Assembly: GCF_027596085.1 (NCBI RefSeq)
Contig: NC_072472.1
Span: forward strand, 9,473,219-9,537,218
Reading direction: 5' to 3'
Length of the DNA: 64,000 bases
Origin: Anoplopoma fimbria
Lineage: Eukaryota; Chordata; Actinopteri; Perciformes; Anoplopomatidae
Shown: piece after piece, positions 15,581-27,269 of the stretch
Layout of the letters: the number at the start of each line of letters is the position of its first letter
Position numbering within the stretch: the stretch's first letter is position 1
Position numbers and translations under genes: made by a program
Notes under the pieces: model-generated
The model's input: only the letters and a program-made list of their open reading frames with translations
Told to the model about the DNA's origin: nothing
Databases searched by the model: none

Positions 15581-15885
15581 GCTCACAATCCAGCAGTTTT
15601 CATCATACATTTTTTTCCCCCTTTTCAGTGAAACATACTGTCTGGTTTTATCAAATCACAACGGGAGAAAAGAACACGTTTCCCCCTCTGCTTGACATGA
15701 TTTGGACAATACATCTATTGTCCTCTTTTGGTGTAAAATAGTGTAATGCTGTAAAACCCTTCAGTTTTTAGTGGTGAACTGTCAAGTGCTATTTGCAGTC
15801 ATGAAGTGTGTGATGTATAAATGAATGCCTTATTTACTGTTTTACTGCCTGTTGGTAGCAGCAGCATGAGCTGTTCTCCTGTTAG

Positions 15886-15899
15886 CCACCAGGGGGCAG
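15886..15899 (+). promoter_or_regulatory. CTCF-like motif downstream of ndfip1
   Basis: CCACCAGGGGGCAG fits the vertebrate CTCF core consensus at essentially every position. It lies 306 bp after the ndfip1 stop, at the edge of the gene desert, and therefore probably within the 3' UTR-encoding DNA. Occupancy is inference. Confidence 0.5.
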
Positions 15900-15936
15900 T
15901 CTTGTTTGTGTTTTCTCTCATCAGTCTTCTGTCAGA

Positions 15937-15944
15937 TGACGTCA
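15937..15944. promoter_or_regulatory. Palindromic CRE (TGACGTCA)
   Basis: A full CREB/ATF palindrome, 38 bp after the CTCF-like motif. Another full site lies at 27038-27045. A site alone is weak evidence of function. Confidence 0.35.
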
Positions 15945-16282
15945 TGGTTCTCAGCCCAGGAATTAGAGGGTAATTTTGGGGTTATGGGTTGATTTACTCA
16001 ATGTAAAATAATGTTTCAAGTACCAGTTTAATGTGCTTTTAACCCTTTTGACTAATTCGTTGCGAAATAGTGTTTAATTCAGTTAATATAAGACTGAAAA
16101 TGTCAAATGATTAGCTTTTGTTGGTGATCAGGGGCTGAAAAGGTTGAGGCTATATAGAAGATAACGGGCCAGGTTTCCCGATTTACTTATTTAAATAGAA
16201 ATTGTCCGTGCTTACACACACTGTAATCAGGAGTGTTGTTTCCTTACATTCCTTCTTTGACAGGCTGCCCTGCTCAAGGACA

Positions 16283-16320
16283 GAGTGACAGGGATGGAAT
16301 AAGCTGATATCCTGTCACTC
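16283..16320 (+). other. Perfect 10-bp stem hairpin in the probable ndfip1 3' UTR
   Basis: GAGTGACAGG (16283-16292) is the exact reverse complement of CCTGTCACTC (16311-16320). An 18-nt loop separates them. The hairpin ends nine bases before an ATTAAA hexamer. It is too short for a microRNA precursor. Confidence 0.5.
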
Positions 16321-16329
16321 CACTGTGCA

Positions 16330-16335
16330 ATTAAA
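16330..16335 (+). terminator. Candidate poly(A) signal of ndfip1 (ATTAAA)
   Basis: The common variant hexamer ATTAAA lies 750 nt after the ndfip1 stop and is followed within 40 nt by GT-rich TGATTGGTTTC. Another ATTAAA occurs near 16570. No AATAAA was seen in the first kilobase after the stop, so the exact 3' end is uncertain. Confidence 0.4.
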
Positions 16336-16355
16336 CGCCCTATCCTAGTCACTGG

Positions 16356-19300
16356 CACCAAATGATTGGTTTCAAATGAGGAAAAAAATGATCGTATTGC
16401 CAGAAGTGATTTGGAAACCCTGCCCTTATATGAAGAGCAGAGATTTTTCTTTGACCCAGCAATGAAATAATGAAAGAGTCATTCATTTAATGTATATCCT
16501 CATTGTAGTGGAAGTGGAATGATTATTTTTTAGAAGAATATCGATATCTCGCTTGGAAAATGTTTGCAATTAAACTGGAAAAAGTCATTTTTGGTGTTAA
16601 GCTATTTATTACATGATAATAAGCTCCCTGTAAATATATCACATGACATAAAAGCTATTATAGTTTTGCTAGTTACTCATGTTGCAGTATGCCACTTCCT
16701 CTCAGATAAGCTTATTGATATTAACTAAAAGGAGGAGATATTTTTTTTGTCACAGCTGGATTTTATTAAACATTTTACATACAAACATTTCAGTCAAGTC
16801 ATTCCATGCTGATGTTTTCTGGGCTGCTTTAAGAGGAAACTCAGGTGTGGCTTGACTTTAGGAAAACATTAAAGCAAAGCATTTCAAAGAACCCGATGAT
16901 TCACAGAGAAGAAGAAGAAGAAGACATTTTATTTTCTTCAAACTACATAAATCAGAGAAATATATCAAGGATTTGAGAAATGATACTCTCCCAGTGGATG
17001 ATAAATTGTTTTAGATAATCAAGTTTAATTTGAACTCTACCTCGCCCAGATGACCTTACCTACCTACCTAACTAACTAAAAACAATCTTCCACGTGAAGT
17101 ATTTTATAGTTCTGTTATGTGGAGGATTCAGAAAGGTGGAGATCCAGCCGTCCTCGGCCACAGGGAGAGGAAGCTGAGCTGACCATGATGTTCAGTTACT
17201 GACATGAGACGTACTTTTAGCCATGCTAAAATTAACACACAGGAGATGTGTGTGTGTGTGTGCAGGAATCAAGATGATTTACTGGTGGTGGTTAATTATA
17301 CATGTCAGCAGTGTTTTTCCTTGCAGTTGGAACAGGAAGTGAAGGTCACCCCACCTGGAAGACATGTCGCACCAACTGACACAGTGTTTGGTTTCACTGG
17401 AAACTTTTACTGTCACGTAGTGTCCCATCAGCACGGTTGGATATTGGCCTCTAGTGGCGCTCACTTGACATGACATTAGCTCCTTTCAGGTCATTTTTAC
17501 GGTGCACAGAGGGGAAAATGTCACTTTCAATTCACTACAAATGATTGTTTTACAGCATGTGATTAGAGTAGTCGCGAGAAAATAGCAGAGAAGTCAAGCA
17601 AACCAGATTTTCATGCTTGCAAAAATCAATTTTAAGGTGGATATTAATTTCAAAACTCACTCCATGTGGTCCACACTTTTTAGAAGATTCATAAGTGTGG
17701 TTAGATGACAGGAAACTCTGAATTTGACTGCATGCTGAGAGGAAACGATTGAATGTTGGGTGACATTGTTAACAAATGTTTCTCTTCACTGTAAACTATA
17801 CGTTTCCTGCGTTGTTTACCTCTGGCTTGCTGCACCACTGCTTTCTGAAAATCTGATTTCCTGAACTCATTTCTTCTTATGCGCTGTGCACTTTGGAGAA
17901 AACAGAAACAGCTGTTGGTCAGAAATTGCAGATGTGCAGTAGCTCTGGGACTGAAATGTGAACTTAAACTGTCTCAGCTTTAGAAAACAAATCATTTGAG
18001 TATTTTAAGATCATTTCTTTGTTAACTGATTCAATTTTACTCAGCAGAAATAGCCTGTTAAGCACGGCAAATAGGGCAAAGGTCATACTCCAGACCAGCA
18101 ACACCAGTCTAATGAACCACCACGTCACCAGATGACCTTGGAAAAAACAAACTTCATTTTGCCAGGTGCAGACGGGTTTAATCGCTGACAGTGTTTCAGC
18201 TGTAAATTCTGGCAAAGCACACACAATAAAATTCCTTATCATCGACATCGTACACAGATTGAGCCTCAGTCCACTTGAATCCCTCTGTAACGTCATCCCT
18301 CCTCTGCTCCGGCAGGGTCACCCGGTCCAGGTGTTCTCGTTATCCAGATGTCATTCATAAAATAACTCCATTGTGCCAAGAGCTGTCTGTGTCTTGTCAG
18401 CTGCCCTCGATTTACAGAGACGGAAGTATTTCTTGGAGTAATTGATGGGAATTATGTGTGCTAGCCAAGTGCTTGTGCTGCTTGCATGTTTTAGCTATCA
18501 AAAGATAAGAGGAGACCTTTTTTTGATTTACAGAGAGCCTGGGACTGAGCCATCTTTCCGAAAGAGACATGCTGAACTTGGCTGGCTTCGGTTAGAAAGA
18601 CTTTTTGTGCAAACAATTTGAATTTACAATAGCTGATAGAAGCCTGTTGTCCGAAACAATTGGGAGATTTTCCCATTAACCCTACTCAGGGTTCGTTCAG
18701 GGGTTGTGTTTTTCTGTGGCTGTTTCCCGAGGTAATGAGGACACTGCAGGCTAGTTTAGAACCTTTTCTGCAGAAAATAAATGGTGCAATATTTATGTGA
18801 TCTTCCTAACTTGACTGCAGAATTGAGTGAGTAAACTGCTTGTGAGATTTGGATGTAATAAATGAATCATTTCATCATTTACACATTATTTTTCTACTGT
18901 TACATGTCAAAAGGTCATACATGAAAATACTTCTTTTAGATTTCTATAAAAAAAGGCTTTTAGTGACACAGAAAGACAGATTTTGATAACTCCCTTTTGT
19001 TCACGCTCAAATGAATACTTTGACATTTTGGGGAAAACACTTGCTTTCCTGTTGACAGTTAAAGGAGAAGATGGATACTGCTCTCAAACACGGGAGTGGT
19101 ATCGACCTCCTCATTTAACTTTCGGCAAGAGAGCGATAAGGATTGTGTTGCATGATCATCACTTTCTCTTTTTTTATACCTCCCTCATCAACTTCCACTG
19201 TTGGACTTGAGAGCAAGACACTTTGAATTTAAATTGCTCCACTAAAGTTGCTCAACAGCACAATAATGGCCATATTGAGCAGCTGCCAGGTGTGAAACTA

Positions 19301-20150
19301 CTACTGCTGTATGAAGGTTAGAAAAAAAAATCCCTCCCATACACATGGGATACATCAAATTAGAGACACTAATTTGCATGAGATAAGAACGTTTCACATT
19401 ATGTGACCCTGGATCAGATCTGTGTTCCAAACAGATCAGGTAGATTGCTCATGAAAGGAAATTGTTTTCGCAGCGTTGGCACAAAAACAGAACATATAAA
19501 GAACAAGATCACAGACTTTGTCCATGATAGAATAAGTGCATGAGAAACAATACAGCAATCATCAGTAGACAGCACCAGCATGTTGTGCTAATAAGAGTTC
19601 CACAGGGCACTGTTCTGTTCAGCACAAATGGAGCTAAAGCTGTCTTAGTTTTCTCAGAAAGGCATATGGTGGAACGAGTGAAAGGCCGGTGGAAAAATCA
19701 CTTGTAACATGTTTATCCTCCTCGGTAAGACGTAGATAAAACGCCTGGCTTTAAAAAGATCCATTCTGTTAACACAAGAGGGGGTTCTGGGAAATGTGGT
19801 CTGAGATATACTAGTGATGATCATCTCCTCCGAGCTCTCACTTGTACTTAAAATTATATTACAAATAATATATACATATATATATATACAATGTATACAA
19901 ATTTCAACCAAAATAAAATTGATGTTAACAGATGAGAGCTTACATGATTAAAGACCTGCAGGCATTCCACTGGAAACTTTTCACATTTTTAATTTATCTT
20001 TATTTATTTTTAAGTCAGGATATCCTGCCATTCCCCTTCACTTTAGACAAACTGCAGTCAGATCCTCCTGCTGTCAGTCTGAGTTTCAGATGGGAGGTTT
20101 CCCAGGATGTGGGGAAGATGTGGGTTGCATCCAAATGATATGTCCGTCTT
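16356..20150. other. Gene desert, segment 1
   Basis: No exon or RNA gene is recognised. It holds a short (GAA)n at about 16910-16925, short TACC/TAAC repeats at 17058-17080, and an imperfect inverted repeat at 19041-19139 (listed separately). A (TA)n-like patch lies at 19868-19890. The short open frames have no domain features. Confidence 0.5.
19041..19139. repeat. Imperfect inverted repeat made from a dispersed fish repeat
   Basis: The left arm (19041-19085) carries, in reverse complement, the same motifs as the right arm (19094-19139): GAGTGGTATCGACCTCCTCA, then TTTAACTTTCGGCAAGAGAG. The spacer is under 10 bp. The right-arm motif is shared with the dispersed repeat at 45960-46135 (GAGAGTGGTAT, CTTCTCATCTAACTCTTGGC). 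Two copies therefore seem to have ended head to head, or the element is a foldback form. Confidence 0.55.
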
Positions 20151-20156
20151 TTTCTT

Positions 20157-20158
<2 letters not shown>

Positions 20159-20187
<29 letters not shown>
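20159..20187 (+). repeat. (GT)n microsatellite
   Basis: About 14 GT units. Confidence 0.95.
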
Positions 20188-20581
20188 ATTGGGCCAGGGG
20201 GAGGGGTGTTATCATTGATGTGTGAGTCATCCTGACCCTCCCCTCCTCTCCCTTGCACTTTATGTGGCGTATTCATGTGTGTGCTTAAAAATGCGTGCGT
20301 ATATTTGGATGTGTTTGCATGAGCCTCATGGAGGCGATGGAAGTGTTGGAAGTCTACATGCTTCTAATGCCAATAAACAGGCTGTGATGTCATTTTTACC
20401 TGTATGTGTGTCATGGCGCATGGTGTGAGCATCCCTCTATATTGTGTGTACGCACGTGTGTGTATGTGTGTGCGCGTGTGTGTGTGTGAGGTTGGTAAAG
20501 CAGTGGTGAGTCATCCACAGGCCAACGTTGCCTGTTACCATGGGTCACACACAGCAGGTTCCCCACCTCCCCATGAGCTCC

Positions 20582-20690
20582 TTTTTTTTTTTTTTTTTTT
20601 TTTACCCACCTCTCTTCCTTATCCTCTTCCTCCTTCTTCTTCTCCTCCCCCTCCATCTCCTCCTCTTCTTTTTCCTCTCTGACTCACAGA
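20582..20690 (+). repeat. T22 homopolymer followed by a polypyrimidine tract
   Basis: Twenty-two T at 20582-20603, then almost unbroken C/T (CTTCC, CTCCT units) to about 20690. It is purine-poor on this strand, so triplex (H-DNA) formation is conceivable. Confidence 0.9.
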
Positions 20691-22756
20691 TGACTCCCCC
20701 ACCATCACCAATGACATCACCACCCCCTCCCTAACACTTTGTTGTGGTGAATCATACTGTACGTTGAGATTTTCTCGGCTCCTCTCCTCGGCCAACCAGC
20801 AGGGCAAACCTGAATGTCACCCATTCATTGATAAAACCACGTCAAGTCGCGTTTGTCTCTCTGACTACTGTGACCATTAGGTGATGTCATCCATTATAAG
20901 ATATGTGCAGTGATGTAATTAAAAGGGATTAGATGAGCGAGGTTTCAGAGTCACAGAAAGCTCATACTCTAGATGCGATTATTACGTCTCTGTGTGTTTA
21001 AAGTAGGCTACATGTAATGATAAGAGTCATCTCCTGGTTGAGTTACTGGATGTCCACAGAAGCTGGGGGCAGCTGAAACGTTCAACATTTCCAAAGATGG
21101 AGGGTCACTTTCATAGTGGAGGGTATTTTCTATGTAACACACATGAGAGAATCAATATACCTGCTACCGGTTTAATGCTGTTTTTATGCAGCTCAGACAG
21201 GTGGTGGTACAAACATGCAAACAAACAGTGATGCGTCAAAAAAGGAAGTAGAGCCCAAGCTTACAAACTGTGCATTGGAATACCCATACTACCATCAACT
21301 ATTTATTATGCCAAAAAAAGACATTTGTAGTCAAAGGCAGTATGGAAAAAATACCAGGATGTCCCCACGCATCCGTTTGCATTTAGCAGTTTGCTAGCCA
21401 GCATGCATTTCTTGCTATTCTGACCCACAATCCTCTGCAGCGGATGTATAAGCAAGAGGGTCAAAGTTCAAGGAGCAATGTTATGACAAATGAGTTTGAC
21501 CCAATTGAATGCAAACTGCATGCAACAATATGTACTTTGTAAGAGCAGCTGCAGTATGTAAAAAAAGTATAAAGAAAATGTATGTGATTTGGAAAGCTGT
21601 GATATATATTCCTTTCGTGCAATATGCTTGTTAGACATCAAGGGTACACTTCATGCCTTTTGGTGAGAAACACTGAATGGTAACATTTGATCAAAGTTAT
21701 TTCTTGGTGCCATAAACATTCAGATATTAAACTTTTGATTACTTGTGATATTAAACCTACATTTCAAAAGTAATCAAAATGTGTTATCTATCCTGGATAA
21801 CTTAATCGGATATGGTTGCAGTTACAGTTGTTAATGAATAAAACAAGAATCCAGGTTAGCATTATTCCACTTTTATGAAATTTTAAGTGTACCATTTTAT
21901 ATACTTTATTCTAAATTAACGCTACCTAGACATTTTTCATGGCTGTTGTAGCTTGATCCATCAGTTGGCAAACCGGAATGTAACATTATTCTTCTGTTGC
22001 ACTCAATACAAGGTATTCTGCATACAAGAATAAAAATGTACAGAATCCATAAGGCCAGTACATTAGAATATGCTTTCTCTGGCCTTTTCTGTCAGCCTTT
22101 ACTGGAAATGTATCAAATGTACCAGATTTTGCAACGTACAAAAATGGTTTACTGTCCTTCAATGTATTGCTGGTAATCATCCATTGACAATAATGTAATC
22201 TCATTACATCTCTCCCTATATATTTCTTGCTGTGTGGCACAATTTAGTCTATAATGTGAAAAATGACCCCTGTTTCTCACTTTAATGCTTACCTCCACAG
22301 ACTGCTGATGAGTTAGGTTCTGCAGACGTTTCTGAATGTCATAAAACGCCGATTGTGTTGTCTCTGTTATTAACTTTGCAGAATGTCTGCGTACGCCAGT
22401 GGTAGATAAGATCCCGCTGTATTAGATACAGTTTGTCCATGACTTCATCCTGCAGTGATGTCAAAGACCTGGATTGTTGTTCACCTTCACACTATTAAAT
22501 TCTGCCTGAAAGATTGTAGGTTATTGGTTAGAAGCTGTGACTATAATCGTCTCTCTGCTCCTACCGCATGCAATGTCTTGTATTCTATTGTAAATTTATT
22601 ATTGTGATAAATCACATAGCATGTAATGTTTAATATGTACTGTCCATTCTATTACATTATCCTCTTGGCTGCCACCTATTGCAATGTATCACGCAGAACT
22701 AGACAACATGTATTGTATTGATAGTGTTCCTGCATGTTGTATTGCAGGTAATTGCT

Positions 22757-22810
22757 ATTCAATTCAATTCAATTCAATTCAATTCAATTCAATTCAATTC
22801 AATTCTATTC
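22757..22810 (+). repeat. (ATTCA)n pentanucleotide repeat
   Basis: About ten perfect AATTC units, then two imperfect ones (TATTC). Confidence 0.97.
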
Positions 22811-23480
22811 TATTTAACAGTTTTTAGATTGTGAGTTGTTTGCTTTTTGACTCTGAGTTGTCACATCCTCGGCCACCTCAAGCATACCTCCTGTCAACAG
22901 TTTAATTACTGTTAAAAGTCAGTGCTCTCGGAAATCTAGCTCACATTTGACTGAACATGCTGTAACCATGGCGACAATAAACCGTGCACAACAGTGATGG
23001 CTAAACTCAGAAGTAAGGATGAAACTACCCAAATATACTCATTACATTTGACAAGAGTTCTAGTTTGCCTTATCGTGTATCTTTGTGAGCTTTAACAGTA
23101 AGTGCTGATCATTTATTTACTACTGCAGAATATTGTATTTGAATGTATTTCTTTTGTTCTGCATTATTGTATTCTCCTGAATATGTATAATATTCTTGTG
23201 TGAGACAGTCTGTGTTCGTTCTAGCTGTGTGAATCCACCTGCCGTCTGCCTCTGTCTCGGCTTACAGGGCTTTTTGTGAATGGAGAATTGCTGTGCTATG
23301 ACGGGAGGATGGCTGAATGGGAGGGAGCGGCGGGCGGATGAATGGGAGGGATGGAGGGACGCATGTGGCGAGGGAGGGAGAGATGTGGAGGCTACGTCAC
23401 ATTACGTTTCCGCAGTGCATCAAGGGAACTGGTCTGTCTGTGACTCATACTGTCAGGATGGGGTGGGGAGGGGGTAGTGG

Positions 23481-23515
23481 AGAGGAGAGAGAGAGAAAGA
23501 GAGAGAGAGAGAGAA
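23481..23515 (+). repeat. (GA)n low-complexity run
   Basis: GA dinucleotides with two interruptions, inside a purine-rich block (23465-23575). Confidence 0.9.
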
Positions 23516-23746
23516 GGGCAGAGGGAGGAGGAGACAGAGAGGATGAGGATGAGGAAGAGAGAGAAGTAAAGGAGGGGTCTGGTCTTTTTTTGTCCTACCT
23601 TTAGTTTTTTTTTCTTTATTTTCCATCGCTCCATCCCCCATCAGTGATGTAATACAGGTGACCTATTCATCACAGGGAGGAAGCCTTCCTCTTCTTCCTC
23701 TTCCTCTCCTCTCCTCTCATTTTATCTCTGTCTCCCCTCCTTCCTC

Positions 23747-23792
23747 ACTACCTCCCTCCCTCCCTCCCTCCCTCCTCTCCTCTCCTCTCCTC
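23747..23792 (+). repeat. (CTCC)n and (CTCCT)n tracts
   Basis: About seven CTCC/CCTC tetramers followed by TCTCC pentamers, all pyrimidine. Confidence 0.9.
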
Positions 23793-25563
23793 GCTCAGCT
23801 GACTGGCTGAATGCATGAATGAACAGGCCTCGCTCCTTTTATAGCGGTGGGGGAGGGGATGACACAGGAAGCCATGAGGCAGACGCAGAGCAGGAGTGGA
23901 GGAAGGAGTTAGTGATAAAGAAGAAAGGGAGGGAGGAGGAGAGAGAGTTCCCATGGCATCTCAATGGATACACATCGACTGCTGATCTCATCCTTTACGT
24001 GCGAGGCTGTTGCTATTATCTGTCTGTCTGTGCTCGCGTGTGTGTGTGTGCAGGCATATGGGTTCATGTGTGTAATGTATGAATAGATGCTGTATTGTTA
24101 CATGCATTGAGGAATCCATGTGCACAGTCTCATGCCTAATGATGATGCTTCCTCTTTGTGTCACCTTCTCCTGCTTTATAGAAACTATGAATGAATGAGA
24201 CAGTGAGCTGTCACACATGGTTTAGAGTCTGCAAATATTTTTGGTGATAATTAGGTAATTCTCAACATGTATCCATCCATGTTACACAGCAGGTGTTTCC
24301 TCTTCTGATTATTTTCTATATCAGCACATCCCTGTGTGCAGTAGCAAAGTGACTTATGGCCACTTACACGGACAAAAGAGACATTGTGCTCAAATGATCA
24401 AAATAAAATAAAATAATTTGAATAACTTTCAGTTTATTTCAAATGTATCAAAACTTAATCAGTCAATCAACAATAATCAGCATTTTTGAATTGACAATTT
24501 AAAGAAAGTGTAATGGGAATTCAGCAGCTTGTTGAGATTAACCCGCTCAGAAATCACCTGAATCTGCAGTTCCCCTCAGTTATATGGAGCATTTTAGCGT
24601 CTTTCAGTTCATTGTTTTGTTTTTACTGCCCACATCTTTAGATTTAGGTTTAAGCCTGCCCAGCACCAAACAGCAAAGTTAGTGACTAACTGGTAAACAT
24701 ATTGCATATAACAACTGAAGAGCCACGTATTTCCCCCAGGAGTTGGTTCCTGAAGTGGCAATTGGTAGTGATGCTTTATTTCCCAATTTTCCCAAGTTTT
24801 TAGCTCGCAATATGTTGAATTATAACTTGAGACTTGAGGCTCAAACTGCTGCAGAAATTGTTGAAGACAGTTTAACTCATAATTAGGTCTGTTTAACCAG
24901 TAAGAGTTGATGGTAACGGTAGCGCAACGCAGCAGTGCAGTTCCTATGGTTACCTGCAGTTAATATACCTTGTGCACTGACTTAAAACAGTTTATAAACT
25001 GTCAACCGGAACTATGCTTGAGCTGATATTATTTTCAGGGAATCAGAGATGAATATTTTCTGTGGCCATGGAATAAATACATTTTAAGTTTATCCTATGA
25101 CCTTTTGAAATCATCCTACATAGCTATAAATAGATATATGTGATAACTGACTATATAAAATAAGCCTCTGCTTATGTCTATCAAATGTATGCACAGTGCT
25201 AAATGCAGTATGCATATGTATGTATATTTTATATATTATTATATACATATTATGTCCATACATGTTTACTTTGCTATATAGACCATATAAGTGTGTGTGT
25301 GTGTCTGTGTGCACACTCATTGCCAGTCATCAGACCCTAGTTGTCTCTGCCTCCACCTTGTATGAGTCAGAGCTGCAGTACAGTGTGGGAGGGGCTGGGA
25401 TTGGATATCCTGCTAGTGGCTCGTCCACACGCACGCAGGCACACATTCATATTGTTATATCAGTAAGGACCCTCAGTGGTGGAATACATTCCTAAATGTT
25501 TAGAAGTGAGGACCAGACTGGACAAACAGCAACATATATGTTTGAACTTAACATACACAAGTC

Positions 25564-25698
<135 letters not shown>

Positions 25699-26348
25699 AG
25701 CATGCTGTCACATCCGGCCCTGCGCTCCACAGCGTGGCCTATAATTAGCTGCCTGCAAAGCTGACTGCCTAGAGATGAGATGAGCTAACCAGAGAGAGAA
25801 GGAGAGGAAGAGAAGGAGATGAGCTAACCACATGGAGGTAGATGCTGCTCCACCGAGAGAGGATGAAGAGGAGGAAGAATGTTGAGAAAGAGGGAATGTG
25901 AGTAGGGAGAAATAACCCAAATAGAGGTGAATCTTCATAAAGGGGAATTGATAGAGGAGAGATGGAGCCCATTCACAGGAATTTATCCGAAGCGTTACGG
26001 TACGATGGGTTCACACACTCAGTGTTGGTTGCCCCTGCAGGGATTAAACACCAAACCCCTTGCAGTGACACACACGTCCACAGCCCATTCAGCTATACAA
26101 GACTACCAAATAAGGGATTGGAGATGTGTGTGTGAGAGCCTTCATCTGCACATACTCAGAGACTGGAGCATTTTTATGAATGGGGCTCCGGCAGCCAGAG
26201 CGGTAAAGTATGTCAGAGCACTATAATGAGAGCTGCGATGGTCTCTTAAAGTAGCACGGTTTCATCTGTATAACAAAAAGTAGGCTTGAGATTTTGAATG
26301 AATGAGTCAGGATCGACGTAACCTGGCTACATGGGCACTGTAGGCAGG

Positions 26349-26415
26349 AGGGGGGGGGGGGGGATGGGGCGTGGGGGTATGGGCTGGTGTTGGTAGGGGG
26401 CGAGGGAGTCGGGGA
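26349..26415 (+). repeat. G-rich tract with G-quadruplex potential
   Basis: A run of about 14 G is followed by GGGG, GGGGG, GGG, GGGGG and GGGG runs separated by short loops, all on the plus strand. This meets the usual four-run pattern several times over. Confidence 0.8.
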
Positions 26416-27159
26416 GAGAGACAGAGAAGGAAAGAGGGAGGGGTTTGTGTATGACTCATACTCTCTCCTCTCTCATTGTCACTCCACTGCATTGGAGGAC
26501 TTCTGGCCTGCTGTGGGCTCTCCCTCCTTTATCTCCATCTCCCCGTCTGGCTCTCCGTTTGCTCCACAGCTTCTCCACCACTGCATTGTTGCTTTGTCTC
26601 ATCCATGCAGGTGATGAGGAAGACTTCTTTACCACTTGAACCCACTAACCCTGATGGTGGGTCAGTCAGTAAAAGATAATTGTCTAAACCAACAGAAATG
26701 TTGTTTATATTAAAATGGAGGTAATATGGAATTAGTATAACATTTTGCACGGGGATATTTCTATTTGATGGGATGGTGCAAGCATAAAAAAACTCTTCAT
26801 TCTTGGGTTTAAATATTTCAGACAGTGTTAACATCGGATATCACTAATGATAGGTGGAACAATTAACACAATTCTCCCAGTGAAAGCCTCAAAAGCCAAC
26901 TGCTGTTTTAAACCTTTACTGTAAGTGTGTTTAACTCGCTGCATAGCAGTGCAGCTACATGCATAGCCGTATGAGAGGTGTTAAAGCTTCTGTATTTCAC
27001 AGACTGGCCAACCTTTACTCTACTTCATTCAGTACCATGACGTCACATGAAATAAACACAAACTTGCTGCTGTTCAGGGAAGCCAGTGTGCAAAGCTGTG
27101 GAGTGTAGCTGCTCCCTTAAATGTGCTTGGCCTTTGAAATGACTTTATTTTGTCTTTAA

Positions 27160-27199
27160 ATAATAATATTAATAATGTTAATAATATTAATATTAGTAA

Positions 27200-27252
<53 letters not shown>

Positions 27253-27269
27253 ATAATAATAATAATAAT
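27160..27269 (+). repeat. Compound (AAT)n-(ACT)n-(AAT)n repeat
   Basis: Irregular AAT/ATT units to 27200, about 17 perfect ACT units (27201-27251), then AAT units to 27269. Confidence 0.95.

Larger units (their letters stand above)
20691..25560. other. Gene desert, segment 2
   Basis: No gene is seen. The region 23280-23960 is G/A-rich then C/T-rich, with many low-complexity runs. The remainder is AT-rich single-copy-looking sequence. Confidence 0.5.
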